Shown: positions 7,794 to 15,177 of the stretch, piece by piece | How positions within the stretch are numbered: position 1 is the stretch's first letter | How the letters are laid out: each line of letters opens with the position of its first letter | Source: Vitreoscilla sp. | GTDB taxonomy: Bacteria; Pseudomonadota; Gammaproteobacteria; Burkholderiales; Burkholderiaceae_C | NCBI GenBank assembly: GCA_018780145.1 | Contig: JADMKA010000076.1 | Span: 1 to 33,098 of the forward strand | Length of the DNA stretch: 33,098 nucleotides | Direction: 5' to 3' | The notes under the pieces: model-generated | What the model was told of the DNA's origin: nothing | Databases searched by the model: none | Seen by the model: the letters and a program-made list of their open reading frames with translations, nothing else | Position numbers and translations under genes: made by a program

Positions 7794-8167
7794 TGTGGCT
7801 CCACCGGCCGGTGGGCCGCGTGATGTTCACGTTGGCACTCGGGCTGGTCGCTGCCGCGGCGCTGCTGCTCGACGCAGTGGCGCCACCGGCAGCCGACGCG
7901 CTGGTCGCCTGGCATGCGCTGAGCACGCTGGCCCTCGCCGGGCTGGCGGGCTGGGCCCTGTGGTCGCCCCAGTTGCCCCGCGACAGCGGGCGCTCGCTGG
8001 CCGCCTTGCTGGGCCTGGGGCTCGTGGGCAGCCTGGCGGTGGCGGCCGGCCGCCTGCCGCTCCACGCGCTCGAGGGGTTCGCCGTGCCCTTTGTCCTTGC
8101 GCTGGCCCTGTGCGGCGCCCTGGCCCTGCTCGGCTGGCGCTGGTCCTGCCGGGAAATCTCCTGGTGA
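7793..8167 (+). CDS. Small inner-membrane protein coupled to the Spy-like gene
   Basis: I do not recognise the family. The 124-residue product has about four hydrophobic helices (roughly 9-28, 38-58, 67-86 and 96-116) with short loops, almost no polar domain, and a C-terminal tail RWSCREISW. The ATG overlaps the last base of the upstream stop codon, which argues that it is real and works with the Spy-like protein, perhaps as a membrane partner of the downstream sensor system. The response-regulator gene starts 127 bp downstream, with a dispersed repeat in between. Confidence 0.65.
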   Translation: MWLHRPVGRVMFTLALGLVAAAALLLDAVAPPAADALVAWHALSTLALAGLAGWALWSPQLPRDSGRSLAALLGLGLVGSLAVAAGRLPLHALEGFAVPFVLALALCGALALLGWRWSCREISW

Positions 8168-8173
8168 CATGGC

Positions 8174-8243
8174 GCACCCGGTGCCGGCGTACCGGCCCCA
8201 CCCGCCGGGCGGGTGCGCGGCCGCTTGGGAGCGGCCCGGCGCT
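8174..8243. repeat. Dispersed structured intergenic repeat, copy B (inverted)
   Basis: This is the reverse complement of 1844-1914 with about six differences and one gap, compared by eye. The 8-bp hairpin CACCCGCC/GGCGGGTG (8199-8206 and 8208-8215) and the CCGGT/ACCGG stem are kept although bases in the loops differ. It starts 7 bp after the stop of the membrane-protein gene and 51 bp before the response-regulator ATG, so it may separate or attenuate transcription between the two halves of the cluster. Confidence 0.75.
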
Positions 8244-8293
8244 GGCCACGCCCAGGCACCATCACCCCGCCGAGTCCGTGCGACGATAGCCCC

Positions 8294-9007
8294 ATGCCCC
8301 GCATCCTGCTGATCGACGACGACGAGCACCTGGCTCCGCCGCTGGCCACCTACCTGAAGCGCTTCGACTTCGAGCTGGCGCGCGCAGGGCGCCCGAGCGA
8401 AGGGCTGGCGCGCCTGCGTGCCGAGCGCTTCGACGCCGCCATCCTCGACGTCATGCTGCCCGAGATGGACGGCTTCGAGCTGCTGCGCGAGATCCGGCGC
8501 GGCGGCGCGGCGATGGCCGAGCTGCCGGTGATCATGCTCACGGCCCGCGGCGAACTGGCCGACCGCGTGGTGGGGTTGGAACTGGGCGCCGACGACTACC
8601 TGCCCAAGCCGTTCGAGCCGCGCGAGCTGGCCGCGCGCCTGCACACCGTGCTGCGCCGCAGCCGTGCGCCATCACCCGCCGCACCTGCCGCGGTGGGGCT
8701 GGATCATCTGCGCTTCGACGGCCTGGCCATCGACCTGGCCCGCCGCGAGGTCCAGCGCCAGGGCGAGCCGGTCGAGCTGACCGGCACCGAGTTCGAGCTG
8801 CTCACCCTGCTGGCCCGCGAGCCGCGCAAGGTCTTCAGCCGAGACGAGATCCTGAACCGCCTGCGTGGCCACGAGGCCGACATGGCGACCCGGGCGGTGG
8901 ACATCCTGGTCTCGCGCCTGCGCCGCAAGCTCGAGCCGCTGGATTGCATCAAGACCCTGCGCAATGCCGGCTACGCCTTTGCGGCCGCCCCTGAGGCCGG
9001 AACATGA
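8294..9007 (+). CDS. OmpR/PhoB-family response regulator, CpxR-like
   Basis: The 237-residue protein has an N-terminal receiver domain (residues 1-115; acidic pocket IDDDE at 7-11, phosphorylated Asp52 in LDVMLPEMDG, switch Thr in MLTARG, Lys in LPKPFEP) and a C-terminal winged-helix DNA-binding domain (about 135-232; TGTEFELLTLL, RDEILNRLRG, TRAVDILVSRLRRKL). It should bind DNA as a dimer after phosphorylation by the overlapping kinase. Its stop overlaps the kinase ATG (ATGA at 9004-9007). No Shine-Dalgarno is evident before the ATG. The Spy-like gene upstream makes a CpxR-type envelope or metal stress regulon plausible, but the signal is unknown. Confidence 0.9.
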   Translation: MPRILLIDDDEHLAPPLATYLKRFDFELARAGRPSEGLARLRAERFDAAILDVMLPEMDGFELLREIRRGGAAMAELPVIMLTARGELADRVVGLELGADDYLPKPFEPRELAARLHTVLRRSRAPSPAAPAAVGLDHLRFDGLAIDLARREVQRQGEPVELTGTEFELLTLLAREPRKVFSRDEILNRLRGHEADMATRAVDILVSRLRRKLEPLDCIKTLRNAGYAFAAAPEAGT

Positions 9008-10332
9008 GAGCGCACGCTGCCGCGCCGTCTACCGCACCCGGCCGTTCACGTTGGCACCACCGCGTGCGCCACTCGCTGGGCCTGCGCCTGATCGGCCTGT
9101 TCCTGGTGCTGGCCTGTGCGATCAGCGCGGTCTTCGTGTTCGGCATGCAGCGGGCCTTCACCATGGGCTGGCGCGATGTCGTCAAGCCGCTGGTGTCGGA
9201 CTATGTCGATCGCCTGGCCGTGGACATCGGCAGCCCACCCGAGGTGGCCAAGGCCAGGGCGCTGGTCGAGCGCCTGCCGCTGTCCATCGAGATCACCGGC
9301 CCGGTGGTGCAGTGGCGTTCGGCGCCACCGCGGCCAGGGCTGGTCGAGGCCCACCCGCACGATCTGCTGCTGCGCCAGACCGCTGATGGCCACACCATCC
9401 GCATCGGCCTGGACGCGCAGGGCTGGATGGAGCGGCCGCGCATGATCGGCTGGATCACGCTGACCGTGCTGTTGCTGTTGACGGCGGCGGCCTGGAAACT
9501 CGCGCACCTGCTGTTCGGGCCGCTCAAGGAGATCGGTGCCGGCGTCGAGCGCTTTGGCCGCGGCGATTTCAGCCAGCCGATCGCCCTGCACCGGCGGGAC
9601 GAGCTCGGCGAGCTGGCGGGCCAGGTCAACACGATGGCGGCGGACCTGAGCGGCATGCTGGACGCCAAGCGGGCCCTGCTGCTGGCCATCAGCCACGAAC
9701 TTCGCTCGCCGCTCACCCGCGCGCGCCTGAACGCCGAGCTGGTGCCCGAGGGCGCCGAGCGAGATGCCCTGCTGCGCGACCTGGCCGAGATGCGCGACCT
9801 GATCACCAGCCTGCTGGAGAGCGAACGCCTCGCCCAACCGCATGCCGCGTTGCAGCGCGAGCCGGTGGACCTGCAAGCCGTGCTCGACAGCCTCCTGACC
9901 GAGCCGCAGGCGCCGTTCGCCGGCCGTGCGGTGCGGGTGTCGCTGCCTGAAGGCTTGCCGGCGGCCGAGGCCGACCGCACGCGCCTGGCGCTGCTGCTGC
10001 GCAACCTGATTGACAACGCCTTGCGCCACGGTGCCGATGCGGCGCAGCCGCCCGAGCTGACCGCACGCTGGGCCGACGGCCAGCTGACCCTCAGCGTCCG
10101 CGACCACGGCCCCGGCGTGCCGAAGGACGATCTGGCACGCCTGGCCGAGCCGTTTTTCCGTGTCGACGCGGCGCGCCAGCGGGCCACCGGGGGCGTGGGA
10201 CTCGGGCTCTACCTGTGCCGCTTGGTGGCCCAGGCGCACGGCGGCACGCTGCGCTTCGAGGCTGCCGAGCCCGGCCTGCGCGCGGTCGTCAGCCTGCCGT
10301 GGGGCCGAACATCGCGTCCATCGCCTGGTTGA
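9004..10332 (+). CDS. Membrane sensor histidine kinase, CpxA-like
   Basis: The 442-residue kinase has a first membrane helix near residues 28-48, a periplasmic sensor region of about 95 residues, a second helix (about 148-168), HAMP (to about 220), a HisKA domain with His231 in AISHELRSPL, and a HATPase_c domain with the N box LLRNLIDNALRHG, DHGPGV and GGVGLGLYL. It is expected to phosphorylate the overlapping response regulator. The ATG overlaps the regulator stop by four bases. Its last 44 bp overlap the 3' end of the hybrid kinase gene on the other strand. Confidence 0.9.
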   Translation: MRAHAAAPSTAPGRSRWHHRVRHSLGLRLIGLFLVLACAISAVFVFGMQRAFTMGWRDVVKPLVSDYVDRLAVDIGSPPEVAKARALVERLPLSIEITGPVVQWRSAPPRPGLVEAHPHDLLLRQTADGHTIRIGLDAQGWMERPRMIGWITLTVLLLLTAAAWKLAHLLFGPLKEIGAGVERFGRGDFSQPIALHRRDELGELAGQVNTMAADLSGMLDAKRALLLAISHELRSPLTRARLNAELVPEGAERDALLRDLAEMRDLITSLLESERLAQPHAALQREPVDLQAVLDSLLTEPQAPFAGRAVRVSLPEGLPAAEADRTRLALLLRNLIDNALRHGADAAQPPELTARWADGQLTLSVRDHGPGVPKDDLARLAEPFFRVDAARQRATGGVGLGLYLCRLVAQAHGGTLRFEAAEPGLRAVVSLPWGRTSRPSPG

Positions 10333-12328
10333 AGACGGCGAAGTCCAGCGGCTTGGTCCAGTAGTCGGCAAAACCGGTGGCCAGCGCGAGGCGGATGTCC
10401 TCCGGCATCGCGTTGGCCGAGAGGGCGATGCAGGGGATGCGTTGTGTCGCCGGATCCTTGCGCAACCGGGCCATCACCTCCAGGCCGTGCAGGTCGGGCA
10501 ATTGCATGTCCAGCAGGATCAGTGCCGGCTGCAGTTCGGCGGCCAGGCGCAGGCCGGTCTCGCCGTCGGCGGCACTGTGGAAGGCCAGGCCGGTGCGGCG
10601 AGCGGCCAGCTCCTCGACGATCATCAGGTTGACGGGGTTGTCCTCGATGTAGAGGAGCACCGGTCGCCTGGCGGCCGTGCTGTCGCCAGCGTCGGCCTCC
10701 AGTGCGCCGACACCGGCCACGGAGGGCAGCGCCACACCCGCTGCCGGGGCCGATGCCCGCCCGGCCAGGCGGACGAAGTTCGGCGACTCGCCGGCAGCGG
10801 CCGGGTCCCCGGCCGCGCGCGGCAACCAGAGCTCGAATTCGCTGCCCTGTCCGGCCGTGCTGCGCACGCTGATGCGGCCACTCATGCGCTCCATCAAGGT
10901 CTTCACCACCGCCAGGCCGATGCCCACGCCGGGCACGCCGGGGTGTCTGTCGGGCGCCCGGTGGAAAGGCTCGAAGGCCTGGTCGAGAAGTTCGGGCGAC
11001 ATGCCCAGGCCGCCGTCGCGCACCGTGATGCAGACCTGTTCATCGGACACCGCCCGGGCGCTGAGGCTGACCCACCCACCCTCGCGGTTGTACTTGACGG
11101 CATTGGTCAGCAGGTTCAACAGCACCTGCTTCAGCCAGAGCGGGTCGGCCAACGCGGCCAACCCGGGCGGCAGGCTGGCCTCGTGGCTGAGCAGGATACG
11201 GCGAGCCGAGGCGGCCCGCTCCACCAGCGGCAAGCTCGCGTCGAACACCGGGTCCAGGACCACCGTGGCCATTGGGTGGGTGGCGTTGGTGTCATCGTCC
11301 GGGCGGGCCAGCTCCAGCACGTCATTGATCAACGCCAACAGGTGCTGTCCGGCGGATCGCACATGTTCCAGGCGGACGCGGCGGCTGGCCGCGTCCAGGC
11401 TGTCGCCGTCGGCCAGCAGCAACTCGGTGAATCCCAGCACCGCATTCAGCGGCGTGCGCAACTCGTGGCTCATGCGGGCCAGCAGCTCCGACTTGGCCTC
11501 GCTCTCGCGCAGGGCAATGGCCTTGGCCTGGCGATCGCCTTCGGCCTCGCGGCCGGCAGAGATGTCCCAGTTCACGCCGATGCGCCGCACGATGCGGCCC
11601 TGTTCGTCGTGCATCGGCACCGAGCGGGAGGCGAGCCAGCGCACCTGGCCGTCGGGCCGGATGATGCGGAACTCGTACTGCGTCGGGCCGTGGCCGCCCA
11701 CCGCCAGCAGGATCTGCTGGCTGACGTAGTCACGGTCGTCAGGGTGCAGGTACGAAGTCATCTCCTCGATGCTGGGGGCCCCCTCGCGCGGCTCCAGGCC
11801 GCGCATCAGGTACATCTGCTCGTCCCAGCGGCTGGGGCCATCGGGCAGCACCCACTCCCAGGTGCCGATGCCGGCCGAGCGCGCGATCAAGGCGATGCGT
11901 TGATTGGCCTCGCGCAACTGTTCTTCCGCCTGGTAGCGCTCGGTGACGTCGATGGCCATGCCGAGGAAGGCCACGAGGTGCCCGGCCGCGTCGCGCATCG
12001 CCATGCGGCGGGTCAGGATCTGGTGCCACAGGCCATCCGGGTGCATGACGCGGGTCACCAGATCCACCGGCCGGCCCGTCTGCCGAGCACGGTGCGCCGC
12101 GGCGATCACCGCAGCGCGATCGTCGGGGTGCATGCGCTCGACCAGGTTCGGCGCATCCCAGCCACCAGACGGCGGCGGAATGCCCATCAGATCGGTTCCC
12201 AGGGCGCTGCTGTAGATCCGGTTGGTGCCCACATCCATGCGCCAGACCGTGACGCCGGACATGCTCAGCGCCAGTTGGAGCTGGTCCAGGTCGAAGCGAT
12301 GCTCGTTCGGATCAGGGGGCTTGGGCAT
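10289..12328 (-). CDS. Hybrid sensor histidine kinase/response regulator (PAS-PAS-HisKA-HATPase-REC)
   Basis: The protein has 679 residues and no membrane segment, so it should sense a cytoplasmic signal. Two PAS/PAC modules (about 14-135 and 148-262; each with the PAC-type ending, IDVTERYQAEEQLRE and VNWDISAGREAE) precede a HisKA domain with His288 in MSHELRTPLNAVLG. An ATPase domain follows (NLLTNAVKYN, DGGLGM, GVGIGLAVVK), then an Ala/Pro/Gly-rich linker and a C-terminal receiver with Asp607 in LILLDMQLPDLHG. No HPt domain or output domain is present, so a separate phosphotransfer partner is expected. It runs divergently from the carboxyltransferase gene and ends inside the 3' end of the CpxA-like gene. 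Confidence 0.9.
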   Translation of the reverse strand: MPKPPDPNEHRFDLDQLQLALSMSGVTVWRMDVGTNRIYSSALGTDLMGIPPPSGGWDAPNLVERMHPDDRAAVIAAAHRARQTGRPVDLVTRVMHPDGLWHQILTRRMAMRDAAGHLVAFLGMAIDVTERYQAEEQLREANQRIALIARSAGIGTWEWVLPDGPSRWDEQMYLMRGLEPREGAPSIEEMTSYLHPDDRDYVSQQILLAVGGHGPTQYEFRIIRPDGQVRWLASRSVPMHDEQGRIVRRIGVNWDISAGREAEGDRQAKAIALRESEAKSELLARMSHELRTPLNAVLGFTELLLADGDSLDAASRRVRLEHVRSAGQHLLALINDVLELARPDDDTNATHPMATVVLDPVFDASLPLVERAASARRILLSHEASLPPGLAALADPLWLKQVLLNLLTNAVKYNREGGWVSLSARAVSDEQVCITVRDGGLGMSPELLDQAFEPFHRAPDRHPGVPGVGIGLAVVKTLMERMSGRISVRSTAGQGSEFELWLPRAAGDPAAAGESPNFVRLAGRASAPAAGVALPSVAGVGALEADAGDSTAARRPVLLYIEDNPVNLMIVEELAARRTGLAFHSAADGETGLRLAAELQPALILLDMQLPDLHGLEVMARLRKDPATQRIPCIALSANAMPEDIRLALATGFADYWTKPLDFAVFNQAMDAMFGPTAG

Positions 12329-12361
12329 GGTTCGGTGGGCGCCGTCCGCGCCGTCCGCGCC

Positions 12362-12389
12362 AGTCTAGTCGGGAATGTGGGGTCCCCAA
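12362..12389 (-). promoter_or_regulatory. Candidate promoter of the hybrid kinase gene
   Basis: On the minus strand, TTGGGG (12384-12389) and TAGACT (12362-12367) are 16 bp apart, giving a predicted start about 27 bases before the ATG at 12328. The matches to sigma-70 are moderate. Between promoter and gene lie near-tandem copies of GCCGTCCGC (plus-strand reading), of unknown meaning. Confidence 0.35.
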
Positions 12390-12397
12390 GCCGCCCC

Positions 12398-12403
12398 TAT
12401 CAT
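12398..12403 (+). promoter_or_regulatory. Candidate -10 box for a leaderless carboxyltransferase transcript
   Basis: TATCAT matches the -10 consensus at five of six positions and ends six bases before the ATG, so transcription would begin at or beside the start codon. No convincing -35 hexamer is visible. Confidence 0.35.
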
Positions 12404-12409
12404 CGTCGG

Positions 12410-14224
12410 ATGAGCTCCGTTGTCGTGAAGTCGCCCGTGCAGGGCATCGTCATCGCCCTGCAGGCCGAGCCGGGCCGGCCCGTGCGCCCCGGCCATGAGT
12501 TGATGGTCGTGGAGTCCATGAAGATGGAGGTGCCTGTCGAGGCGCCCGGTGCCGGCCAGGTCATGGCCTGGCTGGTGGCCGTCGGGGACTCGGTGGCCGA
12601 GGGCGAGCCGCTGCTGCGCTTCGAGCATGGCGCCGCGCCCGCTGCGCCTGCGCCGGCCGCGTCGTCCCAGCCGGCCGGGCCGCGCCCGGACCTGCTCGCC
12701 CTGCAAGCCCGCCGTGCCGCCTTGACCGACACGTCGCGTCCAGAGACCGTGGCTCGCCGCCATGCTGCTGGCGGCCGCACCGTGCGCGAGAACCTGGCCG
12801 ACCTGCTCGACCCGGGCAGCTTCACCGAGTACGGCGCCCTGGCGGTAGCGGCCCAGCGCACGCGGCGCCCGCTGGCCGAACTGATGGCCCAGACGCCGGC
12901 GGATGGCCTGGTCACCGGCATCGGCACCGTCAATGCCGGCACTGTCGGGCCGGAGCGCGCGCGCTGCGCGGTGATGGCCTACGACTACAGCGTTCTGGCC
13001 GGCACCCAGGGCGTGTTCAACCACATGAAGAGCGACCGGCTGCTGGATCTGGCCGAGCGACTGTCGCTGCCGGTGGTGCTGTTTGCCGAAGGCGGCGGCG
13101 GCCGGCCCGGCGATGTGGACTGGCCCATCGTGGCCGGCCTGGACTGCACCACCTTTGCCCGCTGGGCCGCACTGGCCGGCCGGGTGCCGCGGGTGGGCAT
13201 CGTGGCCGGGCGCTGTTTCGCCGGCAACGCGGCCTTGCTGGGATGCAGCGACGTCATCATCGCCACCGAGTCGGCGTCGATCGGCATGGGCGGCCCGGCG
13301 ATGATCGAGGGCGGTGGCCTGGGCCGTGTGGCGCCGGAGGCCGTGGGCCCGGTCTCGGTGTTGGGGCCGATCGGCGTGATCGACCTGCGTGTGCCCGACG
13401 AGGCGGCAGCGGTGGCTGCAGCGAAGCGCTACCTGGCCTACTTCCAGGGCGATCTGCCGCCAGGCAGGGCGGCCGACCAGGCCGTTCTGCGAGACGCCGT
13501 GCCGCTGAACCGCAATGCCTTGTACGACCCACGCGCCATCCTGCGCACCGTGGCCGACGAGGACAGCGTGATGGAGCTGCGGGCCGAATTCGGCACCGGC
13601 ATCATCACCGCGCTGGCCCGCATCGAGGGCCGCACCATCGCCGTGGCCGCGAGCCACTCGCGCCACCTGGCGGGCGCCCTCGACGCGCCGGCCTGCGACA
13701 AGCTTGCCCGCTTCATGCAACTGGCCGACGCCTTCGGCCTGCCGCTCGTCACGCTGGTGGACACGCCGGGTTTCATGGTCGGGCCGGCCTCCGAGGCCAC
13801 GGCCATGGTGCGCCATGCGGCACGCCTGTTCGTCAACGCGGCGGCCCTGCGCGTGCCGGTGTTCAGCGTGGTGCTGCGGCGCGGCTACGGTCTGGGGGCG
13901 ATGGCGCTGACGGCAGGCCACTTCCATGCCCCGGTGGCCATCGCCGCCTGGCCGACAGCCGAGTTCGGCGCGATGGGTCTGGAGGGGGCGGTGCGGCTGG
14001 GCTTTCGCAAGGAGCTGGAGGCGGCGGGCGAGGGCCGCGAAGCCCTGTTCCAGCAACTCCTGGCCCAAGCGGCCGAGCGTGGCCAGGCCCTCAACATGGC
14101 CAGCCACCTGGAGATCGACGACGTCATCGATCCTGCCGAGACCCGGGCCTGGCTGGCACGCGGGCTGGGCGCCGTGGCCGGGGTGCCGCTACCCCCCCGG
14201 CGCCAGATGCTGGACACCTGGTGA
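12410..14224 (+). CDS. Biotinyl-domain/acyl-CoA carboxyltransferase fusion
   Basis: The 604-residue protein joins a biotin carboxyl-carrier domain (residues 1-72, with VESMKMEV and the biotin-accepting Lys38), an Ala/Pro linker (about 75-90), and a full carboxyltransferase of the propionyl-/methylcrotonyl-CoA type. The N half includes VVLFAEGGGGRPGD, RCFAGNAALLGCSDVIIA and GGPAMIEGGGLG; the C half includes VTLVDTPGFMVG, RRGYGLGAMA and EFGAMGLEGAV. It would transfer CO2 from biotin to an acyl-CoA; the acyl group is unknown. From memory, the closest family is a roughly 1100-residue single-chain carboxylase whose N-terminal biotin carboxylase half is missing here and not found nearby. The ATG at 12410 is 6 bases behind a TATCAT box, with no Shine-Dalgarno. 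The frame is open upstream to 10160, but that part is antisense to the hybrid kinase. Confidence 0.88.
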   Translation: MSSVVVKSPVQGIVIALQAEPGRPVRPGHELMVVESMKMEVPVEAPGAGQVMAWLVAVGDSVAEGEPLLRFEHGAAPAAPAPAASSQPAGPRPDLLALQARRAALTDTSRPETVARRHAAGGRTVRENLADLLDPGSFTEYGALAVAAQRTRRPLAELMAQTPADGLVTGIGTVNAGTVGPERARCAVMAYDYSVLAGTQGVFNHMKSDRLLDLAERLSLPVVLFAEGGGGRPGDVDWPIVAGLDCTTFARWAALAGRVPRVGIVAGRCFAGNAALLGCSDVIIATESASIGMGGPAMIEGGGLGRVAPEAVGPVSVLGPIGVIDLRVPDEAAAVAAAKRYLAYFQGDLPPGRAADQAVLRDAVPLNRNALYDPRAILRTVADEDSVMELRAEFGTGIITALARIEGRTIAVAASHSRHLAGALDAPACDKLARFMQLADAFGLPLVTLVDTPGFMVGPASEATAMVRHAARLFVNAAALRVPVFSVVLRRGYGLGAMALTAGHFHAPVAIAAWPTAEFGAMGLEGAVRLGFRKELEAAGEGREALFQQLLAQAAERGQALNMASHLEIDDVIDPAETRAWLARGLGAVAGVPLPPRRQMLDTW

Positions 14225-14244
14225 GCCGCGCCACAATCGCCGCC

Positions 14245-14985
14245 ATGCTGTTGTCACCCCCTCTCACCGCCCCCGCCGATCTGGACGGCGCGCTGTCTGC
14301 CCAGGGCTTTGCCGTGCTGGGCGCGGCCGGCGCCTCCGGTTGGCTGGGTGTACCCACCGCCGCATGGGCCGACTGGCTTCCGTTCTGGGACCGCTTGCCG
14401 CCCGACGCCTACCTGAAGGACGGTGGCCGCTACCGGCGCCGCCGGCACGGCTGCTACATCGTCGATGGCGATCGCGTTGCGCCGCAACCGCACCGCCCGC
14501 ATTGGCAGCCGGTTGAATACAACGCGTTGCACGGCGGCATCGAGCGGCATTTCGAGCCCATCGAGCCGGCGCTCGCCGCCCACCCGCTGTGGAACCGCTG
14601 GCTGGTGCTGGGCGCGGCACGTGCGTCGGCGCTGAAGGGCGCGCAGCCCTGGTTCGTCGAGGCGCATGTGTTCCGCATCGACACCACCGACGGCATCGGC
14701 CGCCCGACGCCCGAGGGTGCCCACCGCGATGGGGTCGACCTGGTCAGCGTGACCCTGGTTTCCCGGGAAGGCGTCAAGGGCGCCGAGACACGGGTCTTCG
14801 CCGCTCAGGGCCGCGAGGGCCAGCGTTTCACGCTGACCGAACCCTGGAGCACGCTGTGGCTGGACGACGAGCGCGTGGTCCACGAATCCACGCCGATCCA
14901 GCCGCTGCAGCCTGGTGGTGCGGGTCACCGTGACACGCTGGTGATCACCTACCGGGCCGGCGGCTTCCAGGGCCCGGACGCCTGA
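14245..14985 (+). CDS. 2OG-Fe(II) dioxygenase-family protein (PF10014-like)
   Basis: The 246-residue protein matches the 2OG-Fe dioxygenase group that includes amino-acid hydroxylases: YRRRRHGCYIV followed by HWQPVEYNALHGGIERHFEPI, the HxD metal motif in EGAHRDGVDLV (His160, Asp162), VKGAETRVF, a distal His213 in RVVHEST, and RDTLVITYR for 2-oxoglutarate binding. It probably hydroxylates a small substrate such as an amino acid, which is not identifiable. The start is uncertain. A GTG at 14221 overlaps the previous stop (GTGA) and would add eight residues; the ATG at 14245 sits seven bases behind a CACAAT box. The gene directly follows the carboxyltransferase and its stop codon lies at the left end of a large foldback element. 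Confidence 0.82.
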   Translation: MLLSPPLTAPADLDGALSAQGFAVLGAAGASGWLGVPTAAWADWLPFWDRLPPDAYLKDGGRYRRRRHGCYIVDGDRVAPQPHRPHWQPVEYNALHGGIERHFEPIEPALAAHPLWNRWLVLGAARASALKGAQPWFVEAHVFRIDTTDGIGRPTPEGAHRDGVDLVSVTLVSREGVKGAETRVFAAQGREGQRFTLTEPWSTLWLDDERVVHESTPIQPLQPGGAGHRDTLVITYRAGGFQGPDA

Positions 14986-15147
14986 GAGGCTGAGAGTCTT
15001 TCACCCATGCCCGCCTTGCACGCCAAAACCCCCGCGCTCGTCGTTGCAAATGCTCGCCATAGCCCGAGCTATGGCTGTGCTTTGCGCCTAGGTCGCGGGC
15101 GCTTTGACGCGCCTTTCGGGCACGGCCGAAAAACTCTCAGCCTCTGA
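14983..15147. repeat. Large foldback (MITE-like or structured RNA) element
   Basis: This 165-bp stretch folds back on itself. The outer arms 14985-15002 and 15128-15145 pair at 17 of 18 positions, including a perfect 13-bp repeat AGAGGCTGAGAGT/ACTCTCAGCCTCT. Nested inside are TGCCCG (15008-15013)/CGGGCA (15117-15122), an imperfect stem around 15019-15029 and 15101-15112, CCCGCG (15031-15036)/CGCGGG (15094-15099), GCAAA (15046-15050)/TTTGC (15081-15085), and a central hairpin GCCATAGC-CCGA-GCTATGGC (15056-15075). TGA flanks both ends (14983-14985 and 15145-15147), which could be a 3-bp target duplication or chance. It fills the space between the dioxygenase and peptidase genes. A second copy was not seen in this window. 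Confidence 0.8.
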
Positions 15148-15177
15148 CCCCCCAACAACATCAAACGGGAGACACCC

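Noticed and set aside
10160-12409. Upstream 750-codon extension of the carboxyltransferase frame.
   Set aside because: It runs antisense through the whole hybrid kinase gene and has no recognisable domain; the biotinyl domain beginning at 12410 is a natural N-terminus.
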